This document shows positions 1 through 7,854 of a stretch of 64,000 nucleotides of DNA, piece after piece (position 1 is the stretch's first letter; each line of letters begins with the position of its first letter). The notes below the pieces were generated by a model that was given only the letters and a program-made list of their open reading frames with translations, made no database searches and was not told where the DNA came from. This DNA comes from JBCBKL01 sp038521825 (GTDB taxonomy: Bacteria > Pseudomonadota > Alphaproteobacteria > Rhodobacterales > Rhodobacteraceae), in the NCBI GenBank assembly GCA_038521825.1, contig JBCBKL010000015.1, positions 42,922 through 106,921 of the forward strand, in the 5' to 3' direction. Position numbers and translations under genes: made by a program.

Positions 1-121
1 CAGCCGCGAGGATGCGGGTGCAGTAGCCATCAAGTGTGTCGGCCTGACCAGTGCCCTCTATACCCTGCGTGATCAGCCAGTTGGTGATGGGTTTGATCCC
101 CAGATCAGCGTTTTGTTGCAT
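1..121 (-). CDS. N-terminus of a probable adenylate/guanylate cyclase-domain protein (partial)
   Basis: The minus strand is open from an ATG at 121 to the window edge, giving 40 residues that begin MQQNADLGIKPITNWL and end near GYCTRILAA. The pattern (helix with NWL, then G-x-C-x-R-I/L-L-A-A) is what I remember from the N-terminal domain of roseobacter class III cyclases, where it precedes the catalytic domain. The catalytic part lies outside the window, so the function is inference only. No strong ribosome binding site is visible upstream of the ATG. The 201 bases to the next gene start hold no clear gene. Confidence 0.4.
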   Translation of the reverse strand, partial: MQQNADLGIKPITNWLITQGIEGTGQADTLDGYCTRILAA

Positions 122-322
122 CGTGTGTCCGTCGCACCCCGGTTGGCCCTATTTTGGGTGTCGCTGTGCCGTCTGTCCATGCCCGGTCCACGCCCGTCTC
201 ATCCAGGTCGGATTGGTGCACGGTGGATAGCGGAGCTTCACATGCCCGTGAGAGGGCTGGAGGCACGCATCTTGATGTCCGATGTTTTGCAAAGCGCGGT
301 ATATTTCAGGAGGATTGATATC

Positions 323-781
323 ATGACCCATTCGAGGCGCTCTGTTTTGATGCTTGTTGGTGCGGTTCCGGTTGCGGTGCTGCTGCCGTTCAAGGGCCGG
401 GCGGCTACCCCACCGGTATATTCCGAGGGTGGCGTGGCAGTGGACGGCACAGATGTCGTTGCCTATTTCTCCGAAGGCACACCCGTTGCCGGTGATGAGG
501 CCATCACCCATGACTGGAACGGTGCCACATGGCGGTTCGCGAACGAGGCCAACCGCGCTGCCTTTGCCGCAGATCCCGAAGCTTATGCGCCGCAATACGG
601 GGGCTATTGTTCGTGGGCCGTCAGCAACGGTTATACGGCCTCGACCGTACCAGAGGCATGGAAGATCGTGGACGGTAAGCTCTATCTGAACTTCTCGAAA
701 CGGATCCAACGTCGCTGGGAACGCGACATTCCGGGGCGGATCGCGGCTGCGGATGCCAACTGGCCTTCGGTTTTGGATTGA
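323..781 (+). CDS. Secreted YHS domain protein
   Basis: A 152-residue protein starting at the ATG at 323, which has the ribosome binding site CAGGAGG just upstream; the frame is open further upstream but without a comparable start. Residues 1-28 form an export signal with an Arg pair (SRRSVLM) ahead of a hydrophobic stretch, so Tat or Sec export is likely. The mature part has the YHS-type pattern: DVVAYF near residue 46, a W-x-FAN-x-A-N-R-x-A-F segment, and Y-G-G-Y-C-S/W-A. YHS domains often bind metal, but no specific role is known for this family. It converges on ctaD, with a shared hairpin terminator between them. Confidence 0.75.
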   Translation: MTHSRRSVLMLVGAVPVAVLLPFKGRAATPPVYSEGGVAVDGTDVVAYFSEGTPVAGDEAITHDWNGATWRFANEANRAAFAADPEAYAPQYGGYCSWAVSNGYTASTVPEAWKIVDGKLYLNFSKRIQRRWERDIPGRIAAADANWPSVLD

Positions 782-883
782 TGCTCGGGTGGCGGGACGG
801 CTCTGTTTGACCCCGCACAGATCAAATGCGCCCGTCCGCTGATCCGAGGTTCCGCGCGTTGCTCGCCCTTGCGCTTGAAAGGA

Positions 884-913
884 AAAGGGCCCCGGTTTCC
901 ACCGGGGCCCTTT
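884..913. terminator. Bidirectional hairpin terminator between YHS gene and ctaD
   Basis: Perfect 12-bp arms, AAAGGGCCCCGG and its complement, surround a 6-base loop. The stem is flanked by A-rich sequence on one side and TTT on the other. It lies between two convergent genes and can serve both strands. Confidence 0.75.
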
Positions 914-931
914 GGCAATTCCTCAAGCACC

Positions 932-2605
932 TCAGTGCGCGTGCTTGTTGTCCCACTCTTCCTGCTTGGGCAGGATCTCGAACGTGTGCTCGGGTGGGGG
1001 TGAGGGCAGCGTCCATTCCAGCGTGTCCGCGTATTCGTTCCACGGGTTGTTTTCCGTCACGCGGGCGCCTGAGCGCAGCGTGTACCAGATCACGCCGAAG
1101 AAGAAGAGGAACGACGCGAACGACAGGAACGCTCCCCATGATGAAACCGCGTTCCACAGCGCATAGGCCTCGGGATAGTCGATGTAACGCCGTGGCATAC
1201 CCTGACGCCCGAGGAAGTGCTGCGGGAAGAACGTGATATTGGCACCGATGAACATGGTCCAGAAGTGCAGCTTGCCCGCCCATTCAGGATACATGCGGCC
1301 CGTCATCTTGGGCAGGTAGAAGTAGATACCCGCAAAGATGCAGAACACTGCACCGAGCGACATCACATAGTGGAAGTGTGCCACCACGTAATAGGTGTCG
1401 TGATAATACCGGTCGACTGCCGCCTGGCTGAGTACGATCCCCGTCACACCGCCAACGGTGAAGAGGAAAAGGAACCCGAAGGCCCAGAGCATGGGCGTCT
1501 TGAACTCGACCGAACCGCCCCACATCGTTGCGATCCACGAGAAGATCTTGACCCCCGTGGGCACCGCGATGACCATTGTTGCAAGCATGAAATAGGCCTG
1601 CTGGTTCAGCGACATGCCAACCGTGTACATGTGGTGCGCCCACACGACAAAGCCGAGAGCGCCAATCGCAATGAGCGCCCAGACCATCGGCAGGTACCCG
1701 AAGACGGGTTTCCGGCTGAACGTCGCGATGATGTGACTGATGAGGCCGAAGCCGGGCAGGATGATGATATAGACCTCGGGGTGACCGAAGAACCACAGGA
1801 TGTGCTGGTAAAGCACCGGGTCACCGCCACCGGCCGGATCAAAGAAGGTGAACCCGAAGTTCCGGTCCATCAGCAGCATGGTGATTGCGCCCGCCAGAAC
1901 CGGCAGCGACAGCAGGATCAGCCAACTCGTAACGAAGATCGACCATGAAAACAGCGGCACCTTGAAGAGCGTCATGCCGGGAGCCCGCATGTTCAGGAAG
2001 GTCGTGATCATGTTGATCGCGCCCAGGATCGACGACGCCCCCGAGACGTGCACGGCGAAAATGGCCAGATCCATCGACATCCCGCCTTCGTTTACCGAAA
2101 GCGGCGGATAGAGCACCCAGCCCACGCCCGAACCCAGCTGGCCGTTGCCACCGGGCGAGACGACCGAGCAGATCGCCAGCGACGTACCGGCTACATAGAG
2201 CCAGAACGACAGGTTGTTCATGCGTGGGAACGCCATGTCCGGCGCGCCGATTTGCAGGGGCATGAAGTAATTGCCGAAACCCCCGAATAGGGCTGGAATC
2301 ACCACGAAGAACATCATCAGGATGCCGTGGCCCGTGATCAAAACGTTCCACAGGTGGCCGTTCGGCGTACATTCACCCGGAGCTGCGGCGGTCATCCGCG
2401 CACCTTCCATGCACATGTACTGAACGCCCGGATCCATCAGTTCCATCCGCATGTAAACGGTGAACGCGACCGAGACAAAACCGACGAAAGCCGATGTAAT
2501 CAGGTACAGAATGCCGATGTCTTTGTGGTTGGTGGACATGAACCAACGGGTGAAAAAGCCCCGCGTGTCTTCGTGCTCGTGCCCGTGAATGGCTGCATCT
2601 GCCAT
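932..2605 (-). CDS. ctaD: Cytochrome c oxidase subunit I (aa3 type)
   Basis: A 557-residue subunit I of a haem-copper terminal oxidase in the cytoplasmic membrane, which reduces O2 with electrons from cytochrome c while pumping protons. The family signatures are plain: FMSTNHKDIG at the N-terminus, WFFGHPEVY (CuB His plus the cross-linked Tyr), AHHMYTVG, and HDTYYVVAHFHYV with the haem a and a3 ligands. Length matches alphaproteobacterial CtaD. A cysteine-containing extra loop (YMCMEGARM...GECTPNG) in the first periplasmic segment is typical of Rhodobacter/Paracoccus enzymes. It stands alone here; subunits II and III are not next to it. The 274 bases upstream have no gene and presumably hold its promoter. 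Confidence 0.98.
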   Translation of the reverse strand: MADAAIHGHEHEDTRGFFTRWFMSTNHKDIGILYLITSAFVGFVSVAFTVYMRMELMDPGVQYMCMEGARMTAAAPGECTPNGHLWNVLITGHGILMMFFVVIPALFGGFGNYFMPLQIGAPDMAFPRMNNLSFWLYVAGTSLAICSVVSPGGNGQLGSGVGWVLYPPLSVNEGGMSMDLAIFAVHVSGASSILGAINMITTFLNMRAPGMTLFKVPLFSWSIFVTSWLILLSLPVLAGAITMLLMDRNFGFTFFDPAGGGDPVLYQHILWFFGHPEVYIIILPGFGLISHIIATFSRKPVFGYLPMVWALIAIGALGFVVWAHHMYTVGMSLNQQAYFMLATMVIAVPTGVKIFSWIATMWGGSVEFKTPMLWAFGFLFLFTVGGVTGIVLSQAAVDRYYHDTYYVVAHFHYVMSLGAVFCIFAGIYFYLPKMTGRMYPEWAGKLHFWTMFIGANITFFPQHFLGRQGMPRRYIDYPEAYALWNAVSSWGAFLSFASFLFFFGVIWYTLRSGARVTENNPWNEYADTLEWTLPSPPPEHTFEILPKQEEWDNKHAH

Positions 2606-2879
2606 AAAGGGTGCCTCCTGCTAGGTTGCGACGCGCGCGCGGTTCCCGTTGCGCGCACGGATTCCGGAATGTTCTAGTCGTTCGCTGTCGCCGCATCAAT
2701 GCGTGAAGCGGTCCGAGAGAGAGTAAGATTGTCGCGGGGCCAATAGGTTAACCAAGCGTTGCAATATACGCATGGCGGCTATTCCGGCCGACCGTTTGCG
2801 TTCCTCAATATGGGCCATATTTCGCCATGAAAACCGGTTTAACACGGCGCCGAAATTCGATGAAGTAACAGGGGAAGCA

Positions 2880-3170
2880 ATGAAGAATACCATTCAATTC
2901 AGCAACTTGATCGCTGCTTTCTTGATCATTACCGGGCCTGCGGCTCAGGCGTCGACCGTGACGCTGAGCTCACCAGATGGTTCGGTCAGCGTTGAAGGCG
3001 AGCTTGTCGCGGCGCGGTCCGATACCTTCGTTCTCAAAACCGCGCTTGGCACGATCGAAATGGATCGTTCGACAACACGCTGCGATGGTGCCGATTGTCC
3101 AGCGCCCGGCGCTGTCTTTGACCTTGCAGACCAGCCTGAACGTCCACCAGGGGCCGAATTCGAGGACTGA
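2880..3170 (+). CDS. Small exported protein resembling the N-terminal domain of PstS/OmpA-type proteins
   Basis: A 96-residue protein starting at an ATG preceded by GGGGAAGC. Residues 1-23 are a signal peptide ending in AAQAS. The mature domain reads VTLSSPDGSVSVEGELV, then a segment with FVLKTALGTIEM, then RCDGADCP with a Cys pair. I recall this same unit as the N-terminal domain of larger Rhodobacterales periplasmic proteins that combine it with substrate-binding and OmpA domains. Here the gene ends right after the Cys pair, so it is a stand-alone or shortened version. The role is unknown. It converges on lipB with only 18 bases between stop codons. Confidence 0.65.
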   Translation: MKNTIQFSNLIAAFLIITGPAAQASTVTLSSPDGSVSVEGELVAARSDTFVLKTALGTIEMDRSTTRCDGADCPAPGAVFDLADQPERPPGAEFED

Positions 3171-3188
3171 TCTGGCCGCTATCATGAC

Positions 3189-3848
3189 CTAGTCGACGGT
3201 CTCGGTTTCAAAGACCGGTGGAAACGTCTGCATCAGCGCGGCATCAACGTCCTGCATGGTAACCGGAAGGCCCAGATCGACCAGGCTCGTGACGCCGTGG
3301 CCGCTGATCCCGCAGGGCACGATTCCGTCAAAATGCTCGAGGTCCGGCTCTACGTTGATCGAAAGTCCGTGAAAACTGACCCATTTGCGCAGGCGGATTC
3401 CGATCGCAGCGATTTTGTCCTCGCGCGGACTGCCGTCGGGGAGGGCAGGGCGTTCCGGCCGGTCGACCCACACGCCGACTCGCCCCTCGCGGACCTCACC
3501 CCGCACATTGAACTCGGCGAGTGTCGTGATCACCCAGGCCTCGAGTTGCTGGACGAACCGCCTTACATCATGCCCGCGTTTGCCCACGTCGAGCATGACA
3601 TAAACGACGCGCTGTCCTGGGCCGTGATAGGTGTATTGGCCGCCGCGCCGTGTGTCATGCACCGGAAAGCGGCGGTCTAGCAGATCGGCAGGTCTTGCCG
3701 ATGTCCCCGCAGTGTAAAGGGGGGGGTGTTCAAGCAGCCAGATGCATTCGTCGGCCGCACCCGCGGCGATCGCAGTAGCGCGGGCCTCCATCCAGGCTTC
3801 GGCCTCCCGGTAGTCGGTCAGGCCCGTGGTGGTCTTCCACTCGATCAC
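3189..3848 (-). CDS. lipB: Lipoyl(octanoyl) transferase
   Basis: A 219-residue LipB, which transfers octanoate from acyl carrier protein to lipoyl domains of 2-oxoacid dehydrogenases in the cytoplasm. Visible motifs are RRGGQYTYHGPGQ (residues 68-79), the catalytic Lys145 in DKIAAIGIR and the catalytic Cys179 in IVPCGISG. The frame is open much further upstream, but the GTG at 3848 is chosen because it overlaps the stop of the DsbA-family gene (GTGA) and gives the normal family length. The two genes are probably translationally coupled. Confidence 0.95.
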   Translation of the reverse strand: MIEWKTTTGLTDYREAEAWMEARATAIAAGAADECIWLLEHPPLYTAGTSARPADLLDRRFPVHDTRRGGQYTYHGPGQRVVYVMLDVGKRGHDVRRFVQQLEAWVITTLAEFNVRGEVREGRVGVWVDRPERPALPDGSPREDKIAAIGIRLRKWVSFHGLSINVEPDLEHFDGIVPCGISGHGVTSLVDLGLPVTMQDVDAALMQTFPPVFETETVD

Positions 3849-4501
3849 GCGGCCTCGGATGCGGCTTGTCTGAGGATCTGAGTATAATTCTCGACCCCCT
3901 GGGCACCGGTCACGAGGTATTTGCTGTTGAATACCATGGACGGCACCCCGGAGATGCCGCGTGACGTCCAAAACGACTCTTTCTCTCGGACCGTATCCGC
4001 GAGGGCCTGTGTTTCGAGAGCATTTCGCGCCGCTTCGGGATCAAGGCCGACCGAAGCCGCGACCTCTATCAGTGTCTCGGTATCCGACACATCCCTGCCT
4101 TCCGTGAAATGGGCTTCAAACAGCGCGAGCTTCAAAGGATGCTGCCGCCCTTGGGACAATGCGAAATCGAGAAGCTGATGCGCAAGAAATGTATTCACGA
4201 TTCGGCTGTCTTCGGTGAATTTGAACTGGATACCCAGATTTTCGCCTAATGCCCGGAGATATTGGCGGTTCTTTGCGGATTGTTCGGCCGTCGAACCATA
4301 CTTTTCCGCAATATGCTCGGCCAGGTTCTGACCTTGGGGCGGCATGGTGGGGTTGAGCTCAAACGGATGCCAACGCACGCGCGCGCCCATTCCTGTTAGG
4401 CCGAGCGCCTGTTCCAATTGCCGAAGTCCCACGATGCACCAAGGGCACATGACGTCCGACACGATGTCCACATCAACGATTTCGGGGGCAGAATCAGGCA
4501 T
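3845..4501 (-). CDS. DsbA-family oxidoreductase, FrnE-like
   Basis: A 218-residue thioredoxin-fold protein with no signal peptide, so probably cytoplasmic. The redox motif C19-P-W-C22 follows a VDIVSDVM strand, and the cis-Pro loop GISGVPSMVF lies near residue 187, the layout of the FrnE subfamily. Members reduce or isomerise disulfides or bind polyketide-like substrates; the substrate here is unknown. It precedes lipB with a 4-base overlap, which suggests a two-gene operon, though no functional link is obvious. Confidence 0.85.
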   Translation of the reverse strand: MPDSAPEIVDVDIVSDVMCPWCIVGLRQLEQALGLTGMGARVRWHPFELNPTMPPQGQNLAEHIAEKYGSTAEQSAKNRQYLRALGENLGIQFKFTEDSRIVNTFLAHQLLDFALSQGRQHPLKLALFEAHFTEGRDVSDTETLIEVAASVGLDPEAARNALETQALADTVREKESFWTSRGISGVPSMVFNSKYLVTGAQGVENYTQILRQAASEAA

Positions 4502-4659
4502 GGAGCGACCCTTTGCTTTGCAATCCCAAGATGAGCGCGCGGCAGCATCAGTGCAAGAGGTGGCAAAAACCGGTGGAATTCCACCATTGCAATCAGAATT
4601 TACTATGCGGCGCTTCAGCTGATGCTAATGTGAGGCATCAATTTTCTTGGAGGACGGTT

Positions 4660-6054
4660 ATGTTTCATAAATCAATTGCCGTTTCCGTATTGGCCCTTTC
4701 GTTGGCGGTGTCGCCAGCGGAGCGTGTTGAAGCCGATGCCGGGGACTTTGTTGCGGGTGCCATCATTGGTGGGCTGGTCGGCCATGCAGCCACCAAAGAA
4801 GCCCAGCGGAAAAAGCGGACGACAACCTATCGCAAGACCTACCGCTCACGCCTGCCCTCAACCCAGGAAGGGCGGCAGATTCAGGCATCCCTGAACTATT
4901 TCGGGTTCAATGCCGGTACAGTTGACGGGCAGCTCGGTAGCCGTTCGCGCGCAGCGATCTCGTCTTATCAGGCCTATATGGGTTATCCCGCCACCGGGTA
5001 CCTTGACCCGTTCCAGCAGAACCTGCTGACCACCTCGTATAACCGGGCTCAGGCGGGCGGCTATACAACAACCCAGCTGATCGCGCAGAACCCTGAAGGT
5101 GTGCGCGGCCTGCTCAAGACCTACCGGGCGGAACTGTCAGGCCAGCCGGTTGTGCCCCAGACCCCCTATGTGACACAGCCGCAGACCACCGTCGTCGTCA
5201 CGCCTCAGGCGCCGGTGCCCAGCGTGGGCACGACGACAACGACCACGGTCGTGGCCACACCGACGCCACCCAAGGTCGTGACGCCGGTCGAAGATGACTC
5301 CGCCACGACGACCGTAGCGGCGGCAACCGCAGCTGCACCGACCTTGCCCACCTTCCTCGGCGGTGGAAGCCAACAGTCGCTCGCGTCGCATTGCAACACG
5401 GTGTCGCTGCTGACCAATTCCAACGGCGGCTTCACGACAGTTGCGGCGATGTCTGATCCGAACCAAGCGCTGAACGAACAGTTCTGCCTGGCGCGGACAT
5501 ATGCCATCGCAGGCAGCGAGAGCGCGATTTCGAAGGTTCAGGGCTTTACGCCGGATCAGATCGCAGGCCAATGCGAGGGTTTTGGCCCGGCGATGAAGGA
5601 CTATGTGTCGGCGCTGTCGCTCAAATCCATGCAAGAGGTGCGCGCCGAGGTCAGCGATTTCATCCTGAGCACCGGCATGTCCCCGGATCAGTTGAAGGGC
5701 ACGGCGCAGATCTGTCTTGGGGTCGGCTATCGGACCGACAATATGGACGTCGCCATCGGGTCGGCCTTGCTGCTCGATGCCATGGGGCAGGGGGTCTATG
5801 CCGAGCTGATGGGCCATCACCTGTCGCAAGGCTTTGGTACGGCAAAGCGGGCAGACATGGCCCGTGTCTGGTATGACCACAGCCTGCAGGCCGTGGATGC
5901 TGGGGCCGATGCAGTCTTTGCTCCAGGGCAGCCCGAGCGGACCGAGTTGCTGCGCAAGGCGTCGATGACGCTGGGCGTGAATTCGTCCGCAGTACCGACA
6001 GCGCCACAGGTTCAGCCCGCATCTGCATTGCCCACCTTCACGGTCAAGCAATAG
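4660..6054 (+). CDS. Exported peptidoglycan-binding domain protein
   Basis: A 464-residue protein starting at the ATG at 4660 behind TTGGAGGA; the open frame upstream lacks such a site. Residues 1-26 form a signal peptide, followed by a glycine-rich hydrophobic patch (GAIIGGLVGHAA) and a basic linker. A PG_binding_1 unit (IQASLNYFGFNAGTVDGQLG, then SRAAISSYQAYMGYPATGYL) sits around residues 71-115. A long Thr/Val/Pro-rich linker separates it from a Cys-containing C-terminal helical domain I do not recognise. It is probably periplasmic, tethered to the cell wall. A strong terminator follows. Confidence 0.8.
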   Translation: MFHKSIAVSVLALSLAVSPAERVEADAGDFVAGAIIGGLVGHAATKEAQRKKRTTTYRKTYRSRLPSTQEGRQIQASLNYFGFNAGTVDGQLGSRSRAAISSYQAYMGYPATGYLDPFQQNLLTTSYNRAQAGGYTTTQLIAQNPEGVRGLLKTYRAELSGQPVVPQTPYVTQPQTTVVVTPQAPVPSVGTTTTTTVVATPTPPKVVTPVEDDSATTTVAAATAAAPTLPTFLGGGSQQSLASHCNTVSLLTNSNGGFTTVAAMSDPNQALNEQFCLARTYAIAGSESAISKVQGFTPDQIAGQCEGFGPAMKDYVSALSLKSMQEVRAEVSDFILSTGMSPDQLKGTAQICLGVGYRTDNMDVAIGSALLLDAMGQGVYAELMGHHLSQGFGTAKRADMARVWYDHSLQAVDAGADAVFAPGQPERTELLRKASMTLGVNSSAVPTAPQVQPASALPTFTVKQ

Positions 6055-6083
6055 TCTGTAGCCTTCGCGTTTTAGCAAGAGTG

Positions 6084-6112
6084 AGGCCCGCGCCTTTTGG
6101 CGTGGGCCTTCT
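6084..6112 (+). terminator. Hairpin terminator after the peptidoglycan-binding protein gene
   Basis: The arms AGGCCCGCGCC and GGCGTGGGCCTT pair around a TTTT loop and are followed by CTTGT. It lies 30 bases past the stop codon at 6054. Confidence 0.7.
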
Positions 6113-6254
6113 TGTCGGAACAGGGTTGAGTGCGCGTGCTGGGCGTATGTCCATCATTGCGTTCGCTACGCAGGCTTGAGGGACGCTGTCCCTCAAACTC
6201 CCTCGCGTATTTTTCCAAGGTGAAGTCTGGCGAGCGAATTCGGTGGATTTCGCT

Positions 6255-6283
6255 CTTGGCAAGCGTTGAAAGGGCCGTTATGT
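6255..6283 (+). promoter_or_regulatory. Candidate promoter of the tRNA-Leu gene
   Basis: CTTGGC at 6255-6260 and TTATGT at 6278-6283 are separated by exactly 17 bases, close to the CTTGAC/CTATAT form I expect for stable-RNA promoters in Rhodobacterales. The tRNA begins 24 bases after the -10 element. The rest of 6117-6306 holds no gene; it contains a stretch around 6197-6226 (CCCTCGCGTATTTTTCC...) that resembles a short intergenic sequence common in this group. Confidence 0.45.
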
Positions 6284-6306
6284 GAGCGCTCACCAATTCG
6301 AAGTGT

Positions 6307-6393
6307 GCGGTCGTGGCGGAATTGGTAGACGCGCAGCGTTGAGGTCGCTGTTCCTTAACAGGAGTGGAAGTTCGAGTCTTCTCGACCGCACCA
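6307..6393 (+). tRNA. tRNA-Leu (anticodon GAG)
   Basis: The acceptor arms GCGGTCG (6307-6313) and CGACCGC (6383-6389) pair perfectly, followed by discriminator A and an encoded CCA. The D-arm has the GGCGGAATTGGTAGACGC form of leucine tRNAs. The anticodon stem CAGCG/CGCTG encloses the loop TTGAGGT, giving GAG, which reads CUC and CUU. A long variable arm (TGTTCC..GGAGTG region) and a GTTCGAGTC T-loop confirm a class II tRNA. An open frame overlapping it is not a gene. Confidence 0.97.
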
Positions 6394-6754
6394 AATACTC
6401 AGAAAACACCCTGAGGCTAAGCGCGCCGGAGCGCTTTGGCAGGGCGAAATATTCTAAGCCTGGCACATTCAGACCTATTGCATCAGCTGCGCAGTTGGAT
6501 CGCGGTCTGGCGTCAAATACCCACCGATATGCGGTCTCGCCGAGCGAATGCGGAAGTTCCTATTCGCTGCCAGGTCGGGGCATTTGGTGAAGTCGGTCAC
6601 GCCGTTTGGCCTGCTGTGGCAGTAAGCATGCGGTTCTGAACAAGTCGGTTCTGGCGTCTCAATATCGGCTCAATCTTAAGTATAGAGGGGCATAATATGA
6701 TGGCGGTCCTCAAGGTCGCCCACTCACCAGAGGTTAACCCATTGGGCGTAATCG
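6394..6754. other. Intergenic stretch with no recognised feature
   Basis: I see no convincing gene, hairpin or RNA in these 361 bases between tRNA-Leu and the patatin gene. The short open frames here lack ribosome binding sites and recognisable content. The downstream part presumably contains the promoter of the patatin gene. Confidence 0.5.
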
Positions 6755-7804
6755 ATGACTTTTAAGCTGGTATCCTGCGATGGCGGCGGGATCAGGGGGT
6801 ATCTGTCCTGCCTGGTCCTGCAGCGGCTTCACGCCCAAACGTCTTTTCTCGACAAGGCTGACGGTTTCGCGGGCACGTCGACTGGCGGTCTGCTTGCGGT
6901 CGCTCTTGCAGATGGTCGGTCTCAGGGAAAGGACATGAGCAGCCTGATCGACGAGCTTGTCGAAATGTACCGCAATGATGCGCACAAGATCTTTCGCGAG
7001 AATGAACGTGGCCTTATCGACAAGGCGCTGGATGAAATCTTGAGGCGCTTCAACCTTGATGGCGGCCTTGGTATCTTTGCCGCGCATTACGGCGCTGAGG
7101 GCCTGGCAGAGTTCGGCCAGTCACTGGTGGCGGACAGGACGGTCGGCACGATCTCACCTGATATTGTCCTCGCGATAAACACCGTTTGTCTGCATCGGAG
7201 CGACCAGATTGGGTGGGCGCCCTTCACGGTTACCAATCAGGATCTCGGCGCTGGCCCGTGGCTGGACATGACGCCGGTCAAGCTGTTGGATGTTGCCATG
7301 GCAAGCGCGGCTGCGCCGGCGTATTTTCCGCCACATCGGATCAAGGCGAATGGCAAGGACTTTGGTTATTTTGCCGATGGTGGGGCCTTTGCCAACAATC
7401 CGGTCTTGAACGGGATCAACATCGCGATTGCGGCCAAGCAAACCCATGGCCTGGAGGATATCGAGGCCCTGTCAATCGGCACCGGCCAGCAACCGGCGGA
7501 CATCACCGAAGCCATCATCCAGAACCCTGAAAGCTGGGGTCTGCTGAAATGGTTCGGCATGACATCGCATGCGCACAAGGGCGCACTGCTGGAAATGTTG
7601 CTGACGACCTCGGCTGAGAACCAGTATTGGATGGCACGCATGATCCTGCGGGACAGGCTGGTTCGCGTGAACCCGTCACTATCCAAGCCCGTTGGCCTCG
7701 CGACCTTTACGCCCGAAGCCTATGGCACGATGGATCACGCGTTTCAGGCAGGGACGGAAAGCCGTGCCTGGGGCCGCGCGGTTGCGATGCTTAAAAAGTG
7801 GTAG
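6755..7804 (+). CDS. Patatin-like phospholipase
   Basis: A 349-residue Ser-Asp dyad lipid acyl hydrolase. The oxyanion loop CDGGGIRGY is at residues 8-16, the nucleophile elbow G-T-S42-T-G at 40-44, and the catalytic Asp in FAD208GGAFANNP, all in the expected order and spacing. No signal peptide is visible, so it should act in the cytoplasm on membrane phospholipids or acyl esters. It is the first of four plus-strand genes (patatin, catalase-like, unknown, DyP) with a 50-base gap to the second; the association with two haem peroxidase-type proteins suggests a lipid or lipid-peroxide substrate, which is inference. Confidence 0.85.
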   Translation: MTFKLVSCDGGGIRGYLSCLVLQRLHAQTSFLDKADGFAGTSTGGLLAVALADGRSQGKDMSSLIDELVEMYRNDAHKIFRENERGLIDKALDEILRRFNLDGGLGIFAAHYGAEGLAEFGQSLVADRTVGTISPDIVLAINTVCLHRSDQIGWAPFTVTNQDLGAGPWLDMTPVKLLDVAMASAAAPAYFPPHRIKANGKDFGYFADGGAFANNPVLNGINIAIAAKQTHGLEDIEALSIGTGQQPADITEAIIQNPESWGLLKWFGMTSHAHKGALLEMLLTTSAENQYWMARMILRDRLVRVNPSLSKPVGLATFTPEAYGTMDHAFQAGTESRAWGRAVAMLKKW

Positions 7805-7854
7805 GCGCCGCTGCCCGCTGAAGGTGGTTCACTTTTGAAAAGAGTGACGCCAAG

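Noticed and set aside
1217..1948. A 243-codon plus-strand frame opposite ctaD
   Set aside because: An antisense shadow of a certain gene, rich in His, Arg, Asp and Glu, with no domain.
5137..6078. A 313-codon minus-strand frame opposite the peptidoglycan-binding protein gene
   Set aside because: Translation is Arg/Gly/Cys-rich low-complexity, and the plus-strand gene has a signal peptide and known domain.
6197..6226. Short intergenic sequence (CTCGCGTATTTTTCC...) like one common in roseobacters
   Set aside because: Only one copy was noticed in the window, so it cannot be supported as a repeat from this sequence alone.
6282..6590. A 102-codon open frame across the tRNA
   Set aside because: It runs through tRNA-Leu, whose structure is unambiguous, and has no recognisable protein content.
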